Shown here piece after piece: positions 43,057 to 51,602 of a stretch of 64,000 bases of DNA (positions within the stretch are counted from its first letter, which is position 1; the number at the start of each line of letters is the position of its first letter). Source of the stretch: Candidatus Avelusimicrobium pullarium (GTDB lineage: Bacteria > Elusimicrobiota > Elusimicrobia > Elusimicrobiales > Elusimicrobiaceae); NCBI GenBank assembly GCA_944323745.1, contig CALUTQ010000002.1:62001-126000 (forward strand), read 5' to 3'. The notes under the pieces are model-generated. The model saw only the letters and a list, made by a program, of their open reading frames with translations, ran no database searches and was not told where the DNA came from. The translations under genes were made by a program, and so were the position numbers.

Positions 43057-44271
43057 TTATTTGTGGCAAGGCTTCAAAGACGCGGCGTAAATTTCGCGCA
43101 CGGCGGCTTTGTCTGCCTTGGTCGGAGCGATGCCCAACAAACCGCTCAAAGACGGGGTGTTGAAGCAGAGTTCCGTCATTTTGTCCACGTCTTCGGCTTT
43201 AAAGCCTTCGTCTTCCAGCTTGTGCGTGGCGCCCACGCTAAAGAGCCATTTTTCCACTTCTTCAGCGGCTTTTTCGGCTTCGGCGGGGTCACCGGTCAAG
43301 CCCGGGGCTACCGGTTTAAGCACGGCGGCCAAGGTGCTGCCTTTGGCAGGATAAATGTTTTTAATCACTGCCGGCAACAGCATAGCCAAGCCCAAGCCGT
43401 GGGTCAAGTTCGGGTTCACGCCGGAAAGCGGGTGTTCCAAAGCGTGCGTATAGTGCAGCATACCGTTATCAAATGCGATACCGGCAATCAACGCCGCATA
43501 CGCCAGGAAATAGCGCGCTTTTACGTCGCCGAGGTCTTTAAGCGCTTCGGGCAGATATTTGGCCACCAGTTCCACCGTGGAAATAGCCAAGTCAATGGCA
43601 TAGGGGCTGGTAACCGTGGTGGTGGAGGCTTCTACCACGTGGTTGACCGCGTCAATAGACACATAGCGGGTTTGTTTTTCGCTCAAGCCGGCCATCAATT
43701 TGGGGTCATCAATAGAATAGAGCGGATAGATGCAGTCATAAGCGATAGCCGGTTTGAAGTTCTTTTCTTCAATGGTGACTACCGCAAAGCGGTTGGCTTC
43801 GGAGCCGGTGCCGTGCGTCAGGTTGACGGCCACAATCGGCGCAGCCTGCGTCGGGGTAAATTTAAACTCATAGAGTTCTTCGGCCGTTTTGCCGGGGTTT
43901 TTAAGCAAGATGGCCGCGCTTTTGCCGGCGTCAATGGCAGAACCGCCGCCAATGGCGATAACCGCCTGCGCGCCAAATTCGCCGCCCTGTTTGGCGGCCG
44001 CGTTGACCTGATGGGTGTTCGGGTTCGGGGTTACGCCGTCATATAGCGTATAGGCAATGCCGTGTTTTTCAAAAGCGGCGGTTACATAGTCCCAGGCGCC
44101 CGTTTTTTTATAAGAACCGTGTCCCGTAACGGCCAGTACTTTGTCAATGCCGCGGGCTTTTAAATCTTTGGCAATATCGTCCATTTTTGCAATGGCGCCC
44201 ACACCAAAATAAACCAGCGTTCTGGCGCGGATTTCACGTACGGTATTAATATCAATGTCTTTCTCCCACAT
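43057..44271 (-). CDS. Iron-containing alcohol dehydrogenase
   Basis: A 404-residue NAD(P)-dependent group III alcohol dehydrogenase that would reduce aldehydes such as butanal or acetaldehyde. Motifs are the nucleotide loop AIGGGSAIDAGKSAA, NLTHGTGSEANRFAV, and the metal ligands in the MLHYTHALEHPLSG segment. Length and order match the butanol-dehydrogenase-like group. GGAGGG precedes ATG 44271. A fermentative role, disposing of reducing power, is likely given the anaerobic gene set. Confidence 0.93.
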   Translation of the reverse strand: MWEKDIDINTVREIRARTLVYFGVGAIAKMDDIAKDLKARGIDKVLAVTGHGSYKKTGAWDYVTAAFEKHGIAYTLYDGVTPNPNTHQVNAAAKQGGEFGAQAVIAIGGGSAIDAGKSAAILLKNPGKTAEELYEFKFTPTQAAPIVAVNLTHGTGSEANRFAVVTIEEKNFKPAIAYDCIYPLYSIDDPKLMAGLSEKQTRYVSIDAVNHVVEASTTTVTSPYAIDLAISTVELVAKYLPEALKDLGDVKARYFLAYAALIAGIAFDNGMLHYTHALEHPLSGVNPNLTHGLGLAMLLPAVIKNIYPAKGSTLAAVLKPVAPGLTGDPAEAEKAAEEVEKWLFSVGATHKLEDEGFKAEDVDKMTELCFNTPSLSGLLGIAPTKADKAAVREIYAASLKPCHK

Positions 44272-44744
44272 AAAACCCTCCTATAATTGCGGCGGGGCTT
44301 AAACCCTGCCTTCCCCATTACTTTAGTACTTTTAAAGCACGCTTGCAATAGGTTTTTTAAGAAGGAAAATTTTGCTTAAAAAATAAACACAAAAACGGAT
44401 TTTTTGTCTGGGGCTTGCCAAAGGCTTGTGCTGTAGGCGTATAAAAGCTGCCTCCCTTGCCAAAGCCGTCAACGGCAGCGTGTTTTTTAGGGAGGCTAAC
44501 ATCCCGGGTTGGCCTAAGAGAGGAGCTTTGCGTCTTGTCTTGGTTTTGTGCTTGCAAACAATCGGGCAAGGGAGAACATATTCCCGATTTAAAAAACACC
44601 GGCGTATTAACACTTGCAGCACGGCATTTGCGTGGAAGCGGCGGCAGACTTGTTTCGCATCTTGGGTACGGCCGCCAAATGTCTTTACAACGCAGGCATC
44701 CGTGCACACCGGCAGGCTCAAATTTGAAAAAATATTTTACAGGG
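44272..44744. other. Long intergenic region with structured segments
   Basis: About 470 bases. GCCTCCCT (44449-44456) is the exact inverse of AGGGAGGC (44489-44496); between them CCGT and ACGG can pair. ATCGGG and CCCGAT pair near 44560-44588. Open frames of up to 156 codons cross the region but none has a ribosome binding site or protein-like composition. A structured RNA or leader of the neighbouring genes is possible; I cannot classify it. Confidence 0.3.
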
Positions 44745-45845
44745 TTATTTTTCCTGTGTGCTGTATTGTTTCCAAAGTACACACGTTTTGATTCTTTCCT
44801 GCAATGCAAATGCTTTTTGGGCTGCATTTCCGCGTCCGTTTTGCAGACGGTTTAGCATACGGTAAGCCCATTGCAAAAGCCAGTATAACCCGCGCCGGCG
44901 GTAATGCCGGCGCATAGTGCAGGCATAGGTTTTGGCCAAACGCAAAATGTCTGTTGCAAAAGGGGTGTTTTGGGCCATTTGCAGCCAAAGGGCACCATAA
45001 GGCATACGCGGGTAAAACCAAGGCTTTTGCACGCCGGCATAGTGAACGATGCAGGGGGCTTTCATCGCTTGGGCACGGCGGTTAAGGTAAGCCGTCCATT
45101 CGGCGGGCAAATGTAAACCGGGCAGGGACGGCGGTTGGGCAAAAAAATTAAAACTCATCGGCAAAAAAGTAATTTTTTGATAAAAAGCCGCGTTTAAAAT
45201 GTCCTGGTCCATATGGGGCGAACGGGCAAATTGTTGCATACATTGCTGCAGTTTATCCTGCAAATTTTGCCGGCGGAAAGCTTGCAGATCCCACACCAAA
45301 ACGCCGGAATTAACATATTCAGACGGGTTTTTCAGCCCCAAATGCCGGCAATGTTTTTTAGCAAATTCCTGCTGCGCGGCAGAGGAACTGAACGCCAGTG
45401 CGTCCTGCACGGCGCCCAAAACGGTGCCCGGTTTGAGTGCTTGCTGATACAAAAGTGCCACATCCCTGCAGACCAGCACGTCGCTGTCCAAATAAACAAT
45501 TTTGTTAAAGCAGGTAAAAATTTGCGGAATTAACAGCCGGTAATAATTGGCCAAAGCCATATTTTCCCGCACCAGCATTTTCCCCCGCCAGGCGGCCGCC
45601 TGCTTAGATACGTCTATAAAACGGACGCTGGCGTTAGCATAAGGCGCGGCCAATGCGGCAAACTGTTTTTGAATTTCCGCCGTAACTGGCTGCCCGTGCA
45701 AAATAAAAATATCGTAAGAACTGTCGGCTTGGGCGTGTTGTAACACACTGGCGGCGGCTACGCCGGCATAAGGCAAAAAATCTGTTCCGCACGCAAAAAC
45801 AACGGGGACGGAAGGATGTTTAAAAGCGGGTTTTGGCGGTATCAT
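44745..45845 (-). CDS. Glycosyltransferase family 8 (LPS-type)
   Basis: A 366-residue GT-A-fold glycosyltransferase that probably adds glucose or galactose to lipopolysaccharide or another glycan. The N-terminal half has VPVVFACGTDFLPYAGVAAASV, the metal-binding YLDSDVLVCRD (DxD) and later YVNSGVLVWDL and HMDQDILNAAF; the closing IVHYAGVQKPW carries the usual His. A basic C-terminal helix (RRHYRRRGLYWLLQWAYRML) is suited to membrane association. Single gene, no good ribosome binding site. Confidence 0.9.
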   Translation of the reverse strand: MIPPKPAFKHPSVPVVFACGTDFLPYAGVAAASVLQHAQADSSYDIFILHGQPVTAEIQKQFAALAAPYANASVRFIDVSKQAAAWRGKMLVRENMALANYYRLLIPQIFTCFNKIVYLDSDVLVCRDVALLYQQALKPGTVLGAVQDALAFSSSAAQQEFAKKHCRHLGLKNPSEYVNSGVLVWDLQAFRRQNLQDKLQQCMQQFARSPHMDQDILNAAFYQKITFLPMSFNFFAQPPSLPGLHLPAEWTAYLNRRAQAMKAPCIVHYAGVQKPWFYPRMPYGALWLQMAQNTPFATDILRLAKTYACTMRRHYRRRGLYWLLQWAYRMLNRLQNGRGNAAQKAFALQERIKTCVLWKQYSTQEK

Positions 45846-45904
45846 TTTAACAATATATCACTTTGCGCCGCAGCAGAGCAACGCAAAAGCCGATAAAGTT
45901 GGAG

Positions 45905-45920
45905 CTAGAGTATACTCTAA
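45905..45920. promoter_or_regulatory. Upstream MerR-type operator
   Basis: TAGAGTATACTCTA (45906-45919) is a perfect 14-base palindrome. With its flanks it reads CTAGAGT-AT-ACTCTAA, the same half-site as in the operon promoter downstream (CTAGAGC-CA-GCTCAAG). It lies between the GT8 gene and the operon and could serve either. Confidence 0.55.
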
Positions 45921-45978
45921 TGTGTTTTACCGGAGGCCCTGCTCATTAGAATAGAAAAGAAAATAAATAAAAAAATAC

Positions 45979-46009
45979 TTGACCTAGAGCCAGCTCAAGA
46001 GTTTACAAT
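45979..46009 (+). promoter_or_regulatory. MerR-type promoter, 19-base spacer
   Basis: TTGACC (45979-45984), a 19-base spacer and TACAAT (46004-46009). The long spacer contains the near-palindrome CTAGAGC-CA-GCTCAAG (45984-45999). Over-long spacers with a dyad between -35 and -10 are the hallmark of MerR-activated promoters. GGAGGCGG follows before the MerR start codon. Confidence 0.8.
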
Positions 46010-46028
46010 TTATATAAGGAGGCGGAAT

Positions 46029-46421
46029 ATGAACATTTCCGATGTGAGCAAGAAATTTAATATTCCCATAGACACCCTGCGCTATTACGAAAAAGAAGGG
46101 CTTATTCCCCCCGTGCACCGCACCGAAAGCGGCATACGAGACTATACCGAACAGGACTGCGGGTGGGTAGAGTTTATAAAGTGTATGCGCTCGGCGGGGC
46201 TTTCCATAGAAACCCTGCGGGAATATATCACGCTCTACGGCAAAGGCAACCGCACGCTGCAAAAGCGCAAAAACCTGCTGATTGCCGAAAGAGACAAATT
46301 AAAAACGCGCCTAGACGAAATGCAAAAAACGCTGGAGCGTTTAAACTACAAAATCAACGTTTACGAAGAACGCATTGTAACTTACGAAAAAGAATTATTG
46401 GGTAAGAGGAAAAACAAATGA
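46029..46421 (+). CDS. MerR-family transcriptional regulator
   Basis: A 130-residue regulator: winged helix at the N-terminus (ISDVSKKFNIPIDTLRYYEKEG, then LIPPVHRTESGIRDYTE), followed by a long coiled-coil dimerisation helix (KAQ-type charged repeats to the C-terminus). No effector-binding cysteines follow, so it belongs to the short group typified by AdhR/NmlR-like proteins, which sense electrophiles or redox state. It is the first gene of the operon, likely activates its own promoter, and overlaps the next gene by ATGA. Confidence 0.92.
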   Translation: MNISDVSKKFNIPIDTLRYYEKEGLIPPVHRTESGIRDYTEQDCGWVEFIKCMRSAGLSIETLREYITLYGKGNRTLQKRKNLLIAERDKLKTRLDEMQKTLERLNYKINVYEERIVTYEKELLGKRKNK

Positions 46422-46957
46422 GCAAAAAAGTATTAATTATTTCTGCCAGTCCGCGCCGCGGCGGCAATTCCGATTTATTGTGCGACCGCTTTTTGGCCGG
46501 TGCCAAAGAAGCCGGCCATCAGGCCGAAAAAATCTTTCTGCGCGACTACAAAATCAACTATTGTATGGGCTGCGGCATTTGCAACGACACGCACAAATGC
46601 GTCCAACAGGACGATATGCAGCCGCTTCTTAACAAGATGGTGGAAGCCGATGTGCTGGTGTTTGCCACACCGGTTTATTTCTATTCCTGCGACGGACAGT
46701 TAAAAACCTTTATTGACCGCTGCGTTCCCCGATACACCGAAATGACCAATAAAGAAATTTATTTTATTCTCTCCGCGGCTGACACCAACAAAAAGAATAT
46801 GCGCCGCGCCTTGGAAACCCTGCGCGGTTTTACCGAAGATTGTCTGGAAGGTTCCCAAGAAAAAGGCGTTATTTACGGCACCGGTGCCTGGCTGACGGGC
46901 GAAGTAAAAAAACTGCCCGCCTATGAAGAAGCCTATCAGGCCGGCAAAAACTGCTAA
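46418..46957 (+). CDS. NADPH-dependent FMN reductase-like flavoprotein (Fe-S flavoprotein type)
   Basis: A 179-residue cytosolic flavodoxin-fold protein. SASPRRGGNSDLLCDRFL is the FMN phosphate loop, ATPVYFYSCDGQLKTFIDRC a second FMN-binding region. A cysteine cluster CMGCGICNDTHKC (about residues 47-59) resembles the compact cluster motif of iron-sulfur flavoproteins, although a purely flavin enzyme of the NAD(P)H:quinone-reductase type is also possible. Translationally coupled to the MerR gene. Confidence 0.85.
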   Translation: MSKKVLIISASPRRGGNSDLLCDRFLAGAKEAGHQAEKIFLRDYKINYCMGCGICNDTHKCVQQDDMQPLLNKMVEADVLVFATPVYFYSCDGQLKTFIDRCVPRYTEMTNKEIYFILSAADTNKKNMRRALETLRGFTEDCLEGSQEKGVIYGTGAWLTGEVKKLPAYEEAYQAGKNC

Positions 46958-46973
46958 ATATACGGAGAAGCCT

Positions 46974-47471
46974 ATGAATATGCGTTTGTGGACATTGGCC
47001 GCGGTGGCTGTGGTAGCCGTTGCCGGCTGGGCGTATTGCAAAACAAATCAAAAAGAGGACAAAACAGCTATGAACAAATCTCCCATTGACACTGTCTTTG
47101 CTCAAGGGGAAGTAAACCCTTACAGCAACTATTTTACGGGCACGACCTATTTAACGATGCTTAGCCGGGGCGGCGATGAATTTAATGCCCCCATCGGCAA
47201 CGTAACCTTTGAACCGGGTGCACGCACCCATTGGCACAAACACGCGGGCGGACAGATTTTGCTGGTGTTAAACGGCGAGGGCCGCTATCAGGAAAAGGGC
47301 AAAGAAATTCAAATCTTGCACAAAGGCGACGTGGTGCGCATCGCCCCCGATGTGGTGCATTGGCACGGGGCCGCGCCGGACTCTTGGTTTGTGCACATTT
47401 CCGTGGAAACAAACCCGCAAAAAGGCCCTGCCGTTTGGATGGACCCCGTAACGGACGAAGAATATAAATAG
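46974..47471 (+). CDS. Membrane-anchored or exported cupin protein
   Basis: A 165-residue protein with an N-terminal hydrophobic segment (LWTLAAVAVVAVAGWAY) and a single cupin barrel. The metal ligands are visible: RTHWHKHAGGQILLVLNGEG (two or three His, Glu-type position) and VHWHGAAPDSWFVH. In related operons such cupins sit beside carboxymuconolactone-decarboxylase-like proteins. ATG 46974 follows a GGAG. It is the third gene of the operon, 16 bases after the flavoprotein. Confidence 0.88.
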   Translation: MNMRLWTLAAVAVVAVAGWAYCKTNQKEDKTAMNKSPIDTVFAQGEVNPYSNYFTGTTYLTMLSRGGDEFNAPIGNVTFEPGARTHWHKHAGGQILLVLNGEGRYQEKGKEIQILHKGDVVRIAPDVVHWHGAAPDSWFVHISVETNPQKGPAVWMDPVTDEEYK

Positions 47472-47479
47472 AGGAACAA

Positions 47480-48094
47480 ATGAAAAAAACGATGACAATA
47501 GTTTTGTGTCTTGTGGGCGTGCTGGCCTGCGCGGCTTGCGCCAAAGCCCCTTCGGCCGAGGCAGAGCTGCCTTCGGCACCGGCACAAACGCAAGCGCCTG
47601 AGCAGGAGAAAACAATGACTAAAAAAGTATTGGTGGCTTATTTTTCGCAATCGGGCAATACGGCCGCCGTGGCGCGCCAAATTGCCCAACAAACGGGCGG
47701 AGACCTTTACCGCATAGAAACGCAAACGCCTTATCCGTCCGATTACAGCACACTGTTGGATCAGGCCAAGCAGGAGATTCGCTCCGGCGCCAAACCGGCT
47801 TTAAAAGGGGCGTTGCCTGCCGTGCAGGAATATGATGTTATTTTTATCGGCTCGCCCAACTGGTGGGGCACGTATGCGCCGGCCTTAACGTCTTTTGTGG
47901 CACAAAGCAATTTGCAGGGTAAAACCGTGGTGCCGTTCTTTACGCACGGCGGCGGCGGTATGCAAAATTGCGAACGGGACTTAAAAAAGCAGCTTTCCGG
48001 CGCAACGGTGGTACAAGGGGCGGCCTTCCCGGGGCGTGCAGGGGGTGCTTCGGAAAGTGCCCTTAACGATTGGCTCTCTAAATTAGGGTTCTGA
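47480..48094 (+). CDS. Flavodoxin lipoprotein
   Basis: A 204-residue exported flavodoxin. The signal peptide ends in a lipobox (VLACAACAK with a Cys near residue 19-21), then a Pro/Ala-rich linker and the flavodoxin fold with VLVAYFSQSGNTAAVARQIA (FMN phosphate loop) and FIGSPNWWGTYAPALTSF. It belongs to the short flavodoxin_4 group. A flavodoxin on the outer face of the inner membrane is unusual and suggests electron transfer in the envelope. Confidence 0.9.
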   Translation: MKKTMTIVLCLVGVLACAACAKAPSAEAELPSAPAQTQAPEQEKTMTKKVLVAYFSQSGNTAAVARQIAQQTGGDLYRIETQTPYPSDYSTLLDQAKQEIRSGAKPALKGALPAVQEYDVIFIGSPNWWGTYAPALTSFVAQSNLQGKTVVPFFTHGGGGMQNCERDLKKQLSGATVVQGAAFPGRAGGASESALNDWLSKLGF

Positions 48095-48095
48095 T

Positions 48096-48737
48096 ATGAC
48101 TAATACGCGGCGTATATTTAAAATCGCTGTAGATGTGCTGCTTATTGTGCTGCTTTTTGCTTCGCTGGCTTGCCGCTGGACGGGGCACAGAATGCACTTG
48201 TGGGCCGGATACGGTTGGTTTTTGATCGTGTTTCTGCACGCCGTGCTGAACTGGCAATGGTACCGCTCCTGCCTGCGCGGCCCGTGGCCGTGGCGGCGCT
48301 GGGTGCCCGCGGTAACGGCCGCGGCCTTGTGGGCGGGCACGCTGGGACTGCTGGTTTCGGGTGTGCTGTTGGCGCATTTCCGGCGGGAGATTGCCTCAGC
48401 TATGCTGTGGCGGAAAATTCACGTAGGGTGTGCCTATTGGCTGTTACTGCTGTGCGGGCTGCACGCAGGCTTACACGCTCAGGCCTTTTTGGCGGCGCTG
48501 CGCCAAAAAAAGTGGTTTGTAAAAATGCAAAAACTGCTTACGCCGCTGGCCTGGTTGGCTGCGGCAGGCGGTTTGTGGGCTTTGTGGAGTTTGGGCTTGG
48601 GCCAAAAATTGTTGTTTGCCACCCCGTTTGCCGGCGGTGCAAACTCTTGGCTTAGTTTAACGGCGCAGGCGGCAGCGGTGTTTTGGCTGTGCGCTTTTGC
48701 GGCCTATTTTGTAACAAAGAGAGGAAAGGTAAAATGA
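48096..48737 (+). CDS. DUF4405-like membrane protein, possible b-type cytochrome
   Basis: A 213-residue protein with about five hydrophobic helices. Conserved His residues sit at helix ends (TGHRMHLWAGYGWFLIVFLH, then LLAHFRREIASA, then HVGCAYWLLLLCGLHAGLHA). This matches DUF4405, a family related to cytochrome b561-like or flavinylated electron-transfer membrane proteins, so quinol-to-periplasm electron transfer is a reasonable guess. It starts one base after the flavodoxin stop and overlaps the next gene by ATGA. Confidence 0.8.
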   Translation: MTNTRRIFKIAVDVLLIVLLFASLACRWTGHRMHLWAGYGWFLIVFLHAVLNWQWYRSCLRGPWPWRRWVPAVTAAALWAGTLGLLVSGVLLAHFRREIASAMLWRKIHVGCAYWLLLLCGLHAGLHAQAFLAALRQKKWFVKMQKLLTPLAWLAAAGGLWALWSLGLGQKLLFATPFAGGANSWLSLTAQAAAVFWLCAFAAYFVTKRGKVK

Positions 48738-49711
48738 AAAAATACGCAATGATGGGTTTGGCGGGCGCTTGCGCTTGTCTGTGCGCCTGTTCGGCGGCCG
48801 AAAATACGGCCTCTGCCCCCAAGCAGGAACCCGTGCAAGGCAAAAAAGCCGTGGTGTATTTCACGCGGGATTTGTCTGCCGAAGGGTTGAAAAAAATCTA
48901 TGGCAAAATCAATCAGAATCTGACCGGCAAAGTGGCCATTAAGCTGCACACCGGCGAACCGCACGGCCCCAATATTCTGCCGCGCGAATGGGTGAAAGAT
49001 TTGCAGGCGCAAATTCCCAACAGCACTATTGTGGAAACTAACGTGCTTTACGAAAGCCCCCGCAAAACCACCGAAGGCCACCGCGAAACGTTAAAAATAA
49101 ACGGCTGGACTTTTTCCCCCGTTGACATTATGGACGAAGACGGCGCGGTAATGCTGCCCGTTAAAGGCGGCAAGCACTTTAAAGAAATGTCTATGGGCAA
49201 GCATATTTTAAATTACGATTCTATGCTTGTACTGACACACTTTAAAGGCCACGCGATGGGCGGCTACGGCGGCTCTTTAAAAAACATTGCTATCGGCTGT
49301 GCCGACGGTAAAGTAGGCAAAGCGATGATTCACGGCAGCGCGCCGGAAAATACCTGGGGCGCCAGCGGGGAACGCTTTCAGGAAAATATGGTAGAGTCGG
49401 CCAAAGCTACGGTGGACCATTTTGCCCCGCATATTGCCTATATTAACGTACTGCGCAATATGTCGGTGGACTGTGATTGCGCCGGCACCTCTGCCGCGCC
49501 GGTCAAAGCGCGCGACATCGGCATTTTGGCCTCTACGGACTTGGCCGCTGTGGACAAAGCCTCTTTGGATATGGTGTGGGCCTTGCCGGAAGAAGAAAAC
49601 CACGACTTGAAAGAACGCATCCAGTCGCGCAAAGGGCTCAGACAGCTTTCTTATATGAAAGAACTGGGAATGGGCGACGGCGAATATGAATTAGTGGACT
49701 TGGATAAATAA
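48734..49711 (+). CDS. DUF362-domain lipoprotein
   Basis: A 325-residue exported protein. The signal peptide has a lipobox (ACACLCACSAAE). The mature part matches DUF362: VAIKLHTGEPHGPNILPREW, then LTHFKGHAMGGYGGSLKNIAIGCADG, and a C-terminal DCDCAGTSAAPVKARDIGILAS. The Cys pair DCDC and surrounding residues could bind a metal or cofactor. DUF362 proteins occur in anaerobes next to Fe-S proteins, with function unsettled. ATG 48734 follows GAGGAAAGG and overlaps the previous stop. Confidence 0.87.
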   Translation: MKKYAMMGLAGACACLCACSAAENTASAPKQEPVQGKKAVVYFTRDLSAEGLKKIYGKINQNLTGKVAIKLHTGEPHGPNILPREWVKDLQAQIPNSTIVETNVLYESPRKTTEGHRETLKINGWTFSPVDIMDEDGAVMLPVKGGKHFKEMSMGKHILNYDSMLVLTHFKGHAMGGYGGSLKNIAIGCADGKVGKAMIHGSAPENTWGASGERFQENMVESAKATVDHFAPHIAYINVLRNMSVDCDCAGTSAAPVKARDIGILASTDLAAVDKASLDMVWALPEEENHDLKERIQSRKGLRQLSYMKELGMGDGEYELVDLDK

Positions 49712-49722
49712 CGGAGGATACC

Positions 49723-50469
49723 GTGCGCCGTTTTGCCTGGCGGCGCACGTATTTGTGTATGAGTAAAAAAACATTTTTGGCGGCTTTGGCCGCGTGTGTG
49801 GGGCTCTGTGGTGCCGCGGACGGACAGGCGCTTTCGGCCAAACAGCAGCAAATGGCGCTGATTGCCGCTTTTACCGCCAACGGCGACCAAGACAAACTTA
49901 AAAAAGCGTTGGAAAACGGGTTAAATCAAGGCGTTACGGTCAATGAAGCCAAAGAAATCATCATTCAGCTTTACGCCTATACGGGCTTTCCGCGCAGTTT
50001 AAACGCGGTGGACACGTTTATGCGCCTGATGCAACAACGTCAGGAAGCCGGCCTGCAGGACACCTTGGGTAAAGAAGCTTCCCCCCGCCCGCAAAATTTT
50101 AACAGAGACGAATACGGCAAAGCCGTGCGCAACAAACTTTTTGGCCGTACGCAGGAGCCGCCCGCCGCGGGATACCAATTGTTTACTCCCGTGCTGGACA
50201 CCTATTTAAAAGAACATTTGTTTGCCGATATTTTCGTGCGCGATAATTTGGACTATTTCAGCCGCGAACTGGCCACCATTTCCGCTTTGGCGGCTATGTC
50301 CGGCACGCAAGCACAGCTGGCTGCACATTTGGGTGCGGCGATGAATATGGGCCTTACCCCGCAACAGGCGAAAGAATGGGCGCTGCTGATTAAAAAGAAG
50401 ATCGGGCGCAAGGAAGGCAAAATAGCCCAAAAACTGGTACGTCAAACCATTCAATTGCGTAATGTATGA
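49723..50469 (+). CDS. Exported carboxymuconolactone-decarboxylase-like protein
   Basis: A 248-residue protein with a GTG start set by the strong GGAGG seven bases upstream. A signal peptide follows (KKTFLAALAACVGLCGAADG). Two CMD-like helical modules: AKEIIIQLYAYTGFPRSLNAV and later ELATISALAAMSGTQAQLAAHLGAA. The CxxC/H active site of AhpD-type peroxidases is absent, so a hydrolase/decarboxylase-like or binding role is more likely. Overlaps the next gene by ATGA. Confidence 0.85.
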   Translation: MRRFAWRRTYLCMSKKTFLAALAACVGLCGAADGQALSAKQQQMALIAAFTANGDQDKLKKALENGLNQGVTVNEAKEIIIQLYAYTGFPRSLNAVDTFMRLMQQRQEAGLQDTLGKEASPRPQNFNRDEYGKAVRNKLFGRTQEPPAAGYQLFTPVLDTYLKEHLFADIFVRDNLDYFSRELATISALAAMSGTQAQLAAHLGAAMNMGLTPQQAKEWALLIKKKIGRKEGKIAQKLVRQTIQLRNV

Positions 50470-51566
50470 ACGTGCTGAAAGCTATGTGCATAGGAATGGG
50501 GCTTTTTATTTTGCTGGCGGCAGGCGTGCTGGGCGGGTATGTTTGGCGTCAACTGGGCGCCGCCCCCACACAGCAGGAGCTGGCTTCTTACGCCACATTG
50601 CCCTATTTTAAAAACGGGCAGTTTGTGGCCCGCACGGATACGTCTGTGTATATGGAGCGCGTGCCCGGCGGAAAAAAGGCAATGCTGAAGCAGCTGTTCT
50701 GCAAAGAGCCTGTGCCTGCCTTACCTGTGCAAAAACTAAGCGGCAAAGATTTTACTTCTCCCGCGCAAGAGTTGGCGGTGTATTGGCTGGGGCATTCTTC
50801 TTTGCTTATAGAACTGGGCGGAAAGCGCGTTTTAATAGACCCTGTGTTGGGCAATGCCGCGCCAGTGCCGGGGCTGTTTGAGCGCTACGCGCCTTCCCCC
50901 TTAACGCGGGAGGACTTGCCGCCTGTGGATTATGTGCTTATTACGCACAATCACTATGACCATTTGGAAGCGGCCACCCTGCGCGCCTTAAAAAACACCA
51001 ATGCCCGCTTTATTGTGCCTTTGGGTGTGGGCGCAGCGCTTAAAAGCTGGGGTATAAAAGAAAGCCAAATCACCCAGCTGGGCTGGGACCAAAGCGTGCA
51101 GGAGGGCGACCTGCAAATTACCGCTTTTGAAACAGGGCACTATTCCAACCGCCGCCCCGGGGACAAAAATAAAACGCTGTGGGCAGGCTATGTATTACAG
51201 GCAAACGGACGCAAAATCTACATCAGCGGGGACAGCGGCTATAGCGCCGAGCTCAACCGCCACACCGCCCAAAAATACGGCCCGTTTGATTTGGCGTTTA
51301 TAGAAATAGACGCCTGGAATGAAGGATGGCCCGGTATGCATTTGTTCCCGCACCAGGCGGTGCAGACGGCACGCGATATTGGCGCCAAGGAAATGATTGC
51401 CGTGCATTGGGGCGTGTTTAATTTGGGCCAGCACCCGTGGAATGAGTCCATAGAAAAAGTAAGCCGTTTGGCGCAAGAGCAAAACGTCCGCCTGACGGTG
51501 CCGCGTATGGGGCAGCGTTATGAGCCGGGAAAGACGAAGACGGATGATTGGTGGAAAAATCTGTAA
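50466..51566 (+). CDS. Metallo-beta-lactamase-fold hydrolase (NAPE-PLD/UlaG-like)
   Basis: A 366-residue protein with an N-terminal membrane anchor (MCIGMGLFILLAAGVLGGYV). Metal-binding motifs are complete: ITHNHYDHLEAATLR (HxHxDH), an ETGHYSNRRPG His, ISGDSGYSAEL (Asp) and MIAVHWGVFNLG (His). The order matches the NAPE-PLD-like L-ascorbate-lactonase/phospholipase group of MBL-fold enzymes. It is the last gene of the operon and is followed by a terminator. Confidence 0.9.
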   Translation: MNVLKAMCIGMGLFILLAAGVLGGYVWRQLGAAPTQQELASYATLPYFKNGQFVARTDTSVYMERVPGGKKAMLKQLFCKEPVPALPVQKLSGKDFTSPAQELAVYWLGHSSLLIELGGKRVLIDPVLGNAAPVPGLFERYAPSPLTREDLPPVDYVLITHNHYDHLEAATLRALKNTNARFIVPLGVGAALKSWGIKESQITQLGWDQSVQEGDLQITAFETGHYSNRRPGDKNKTLWAGYVLQANGRKIYISGDSGYSAELNRHTAQKYGPFDLAFIEIDAWNEGWPGMHLFPHQAVQTARDIGAKEMIAVHWGVFNLGQHPWNESIEKVSRLAQEQNVRLTVPRMGQRYEPGKTKTDDWWKNL

Positions 51567-51568
51567 CA

Positions 51569-51597
51569 AAAAACCCGCTTTTAAAAGCGGGTTTTTT
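51569..51597 (+). terminator. Terminator of the MerR operon
   Basis: AACCCGCTTT, two bases, AAAGCGGGTT, then six T; bidirectional with the small minus-strand gene. Confidence 0.88.
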
Positions 51598-51602
51598 ATC
51601 GG

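Noticed and set aside
44332-44827. Frames of 120-156 codons in the region before the GT8 gene
   Set aside because: No ribosome binding site, atypical composition and mutual overlap on both strands.
49723-49759. Alternative ATG start at 49759 for the CMD-like protein
   Set aside because: No Shine-Dalgarno before it, whereas GGAGG is correctly placed before the GTG at 49723.
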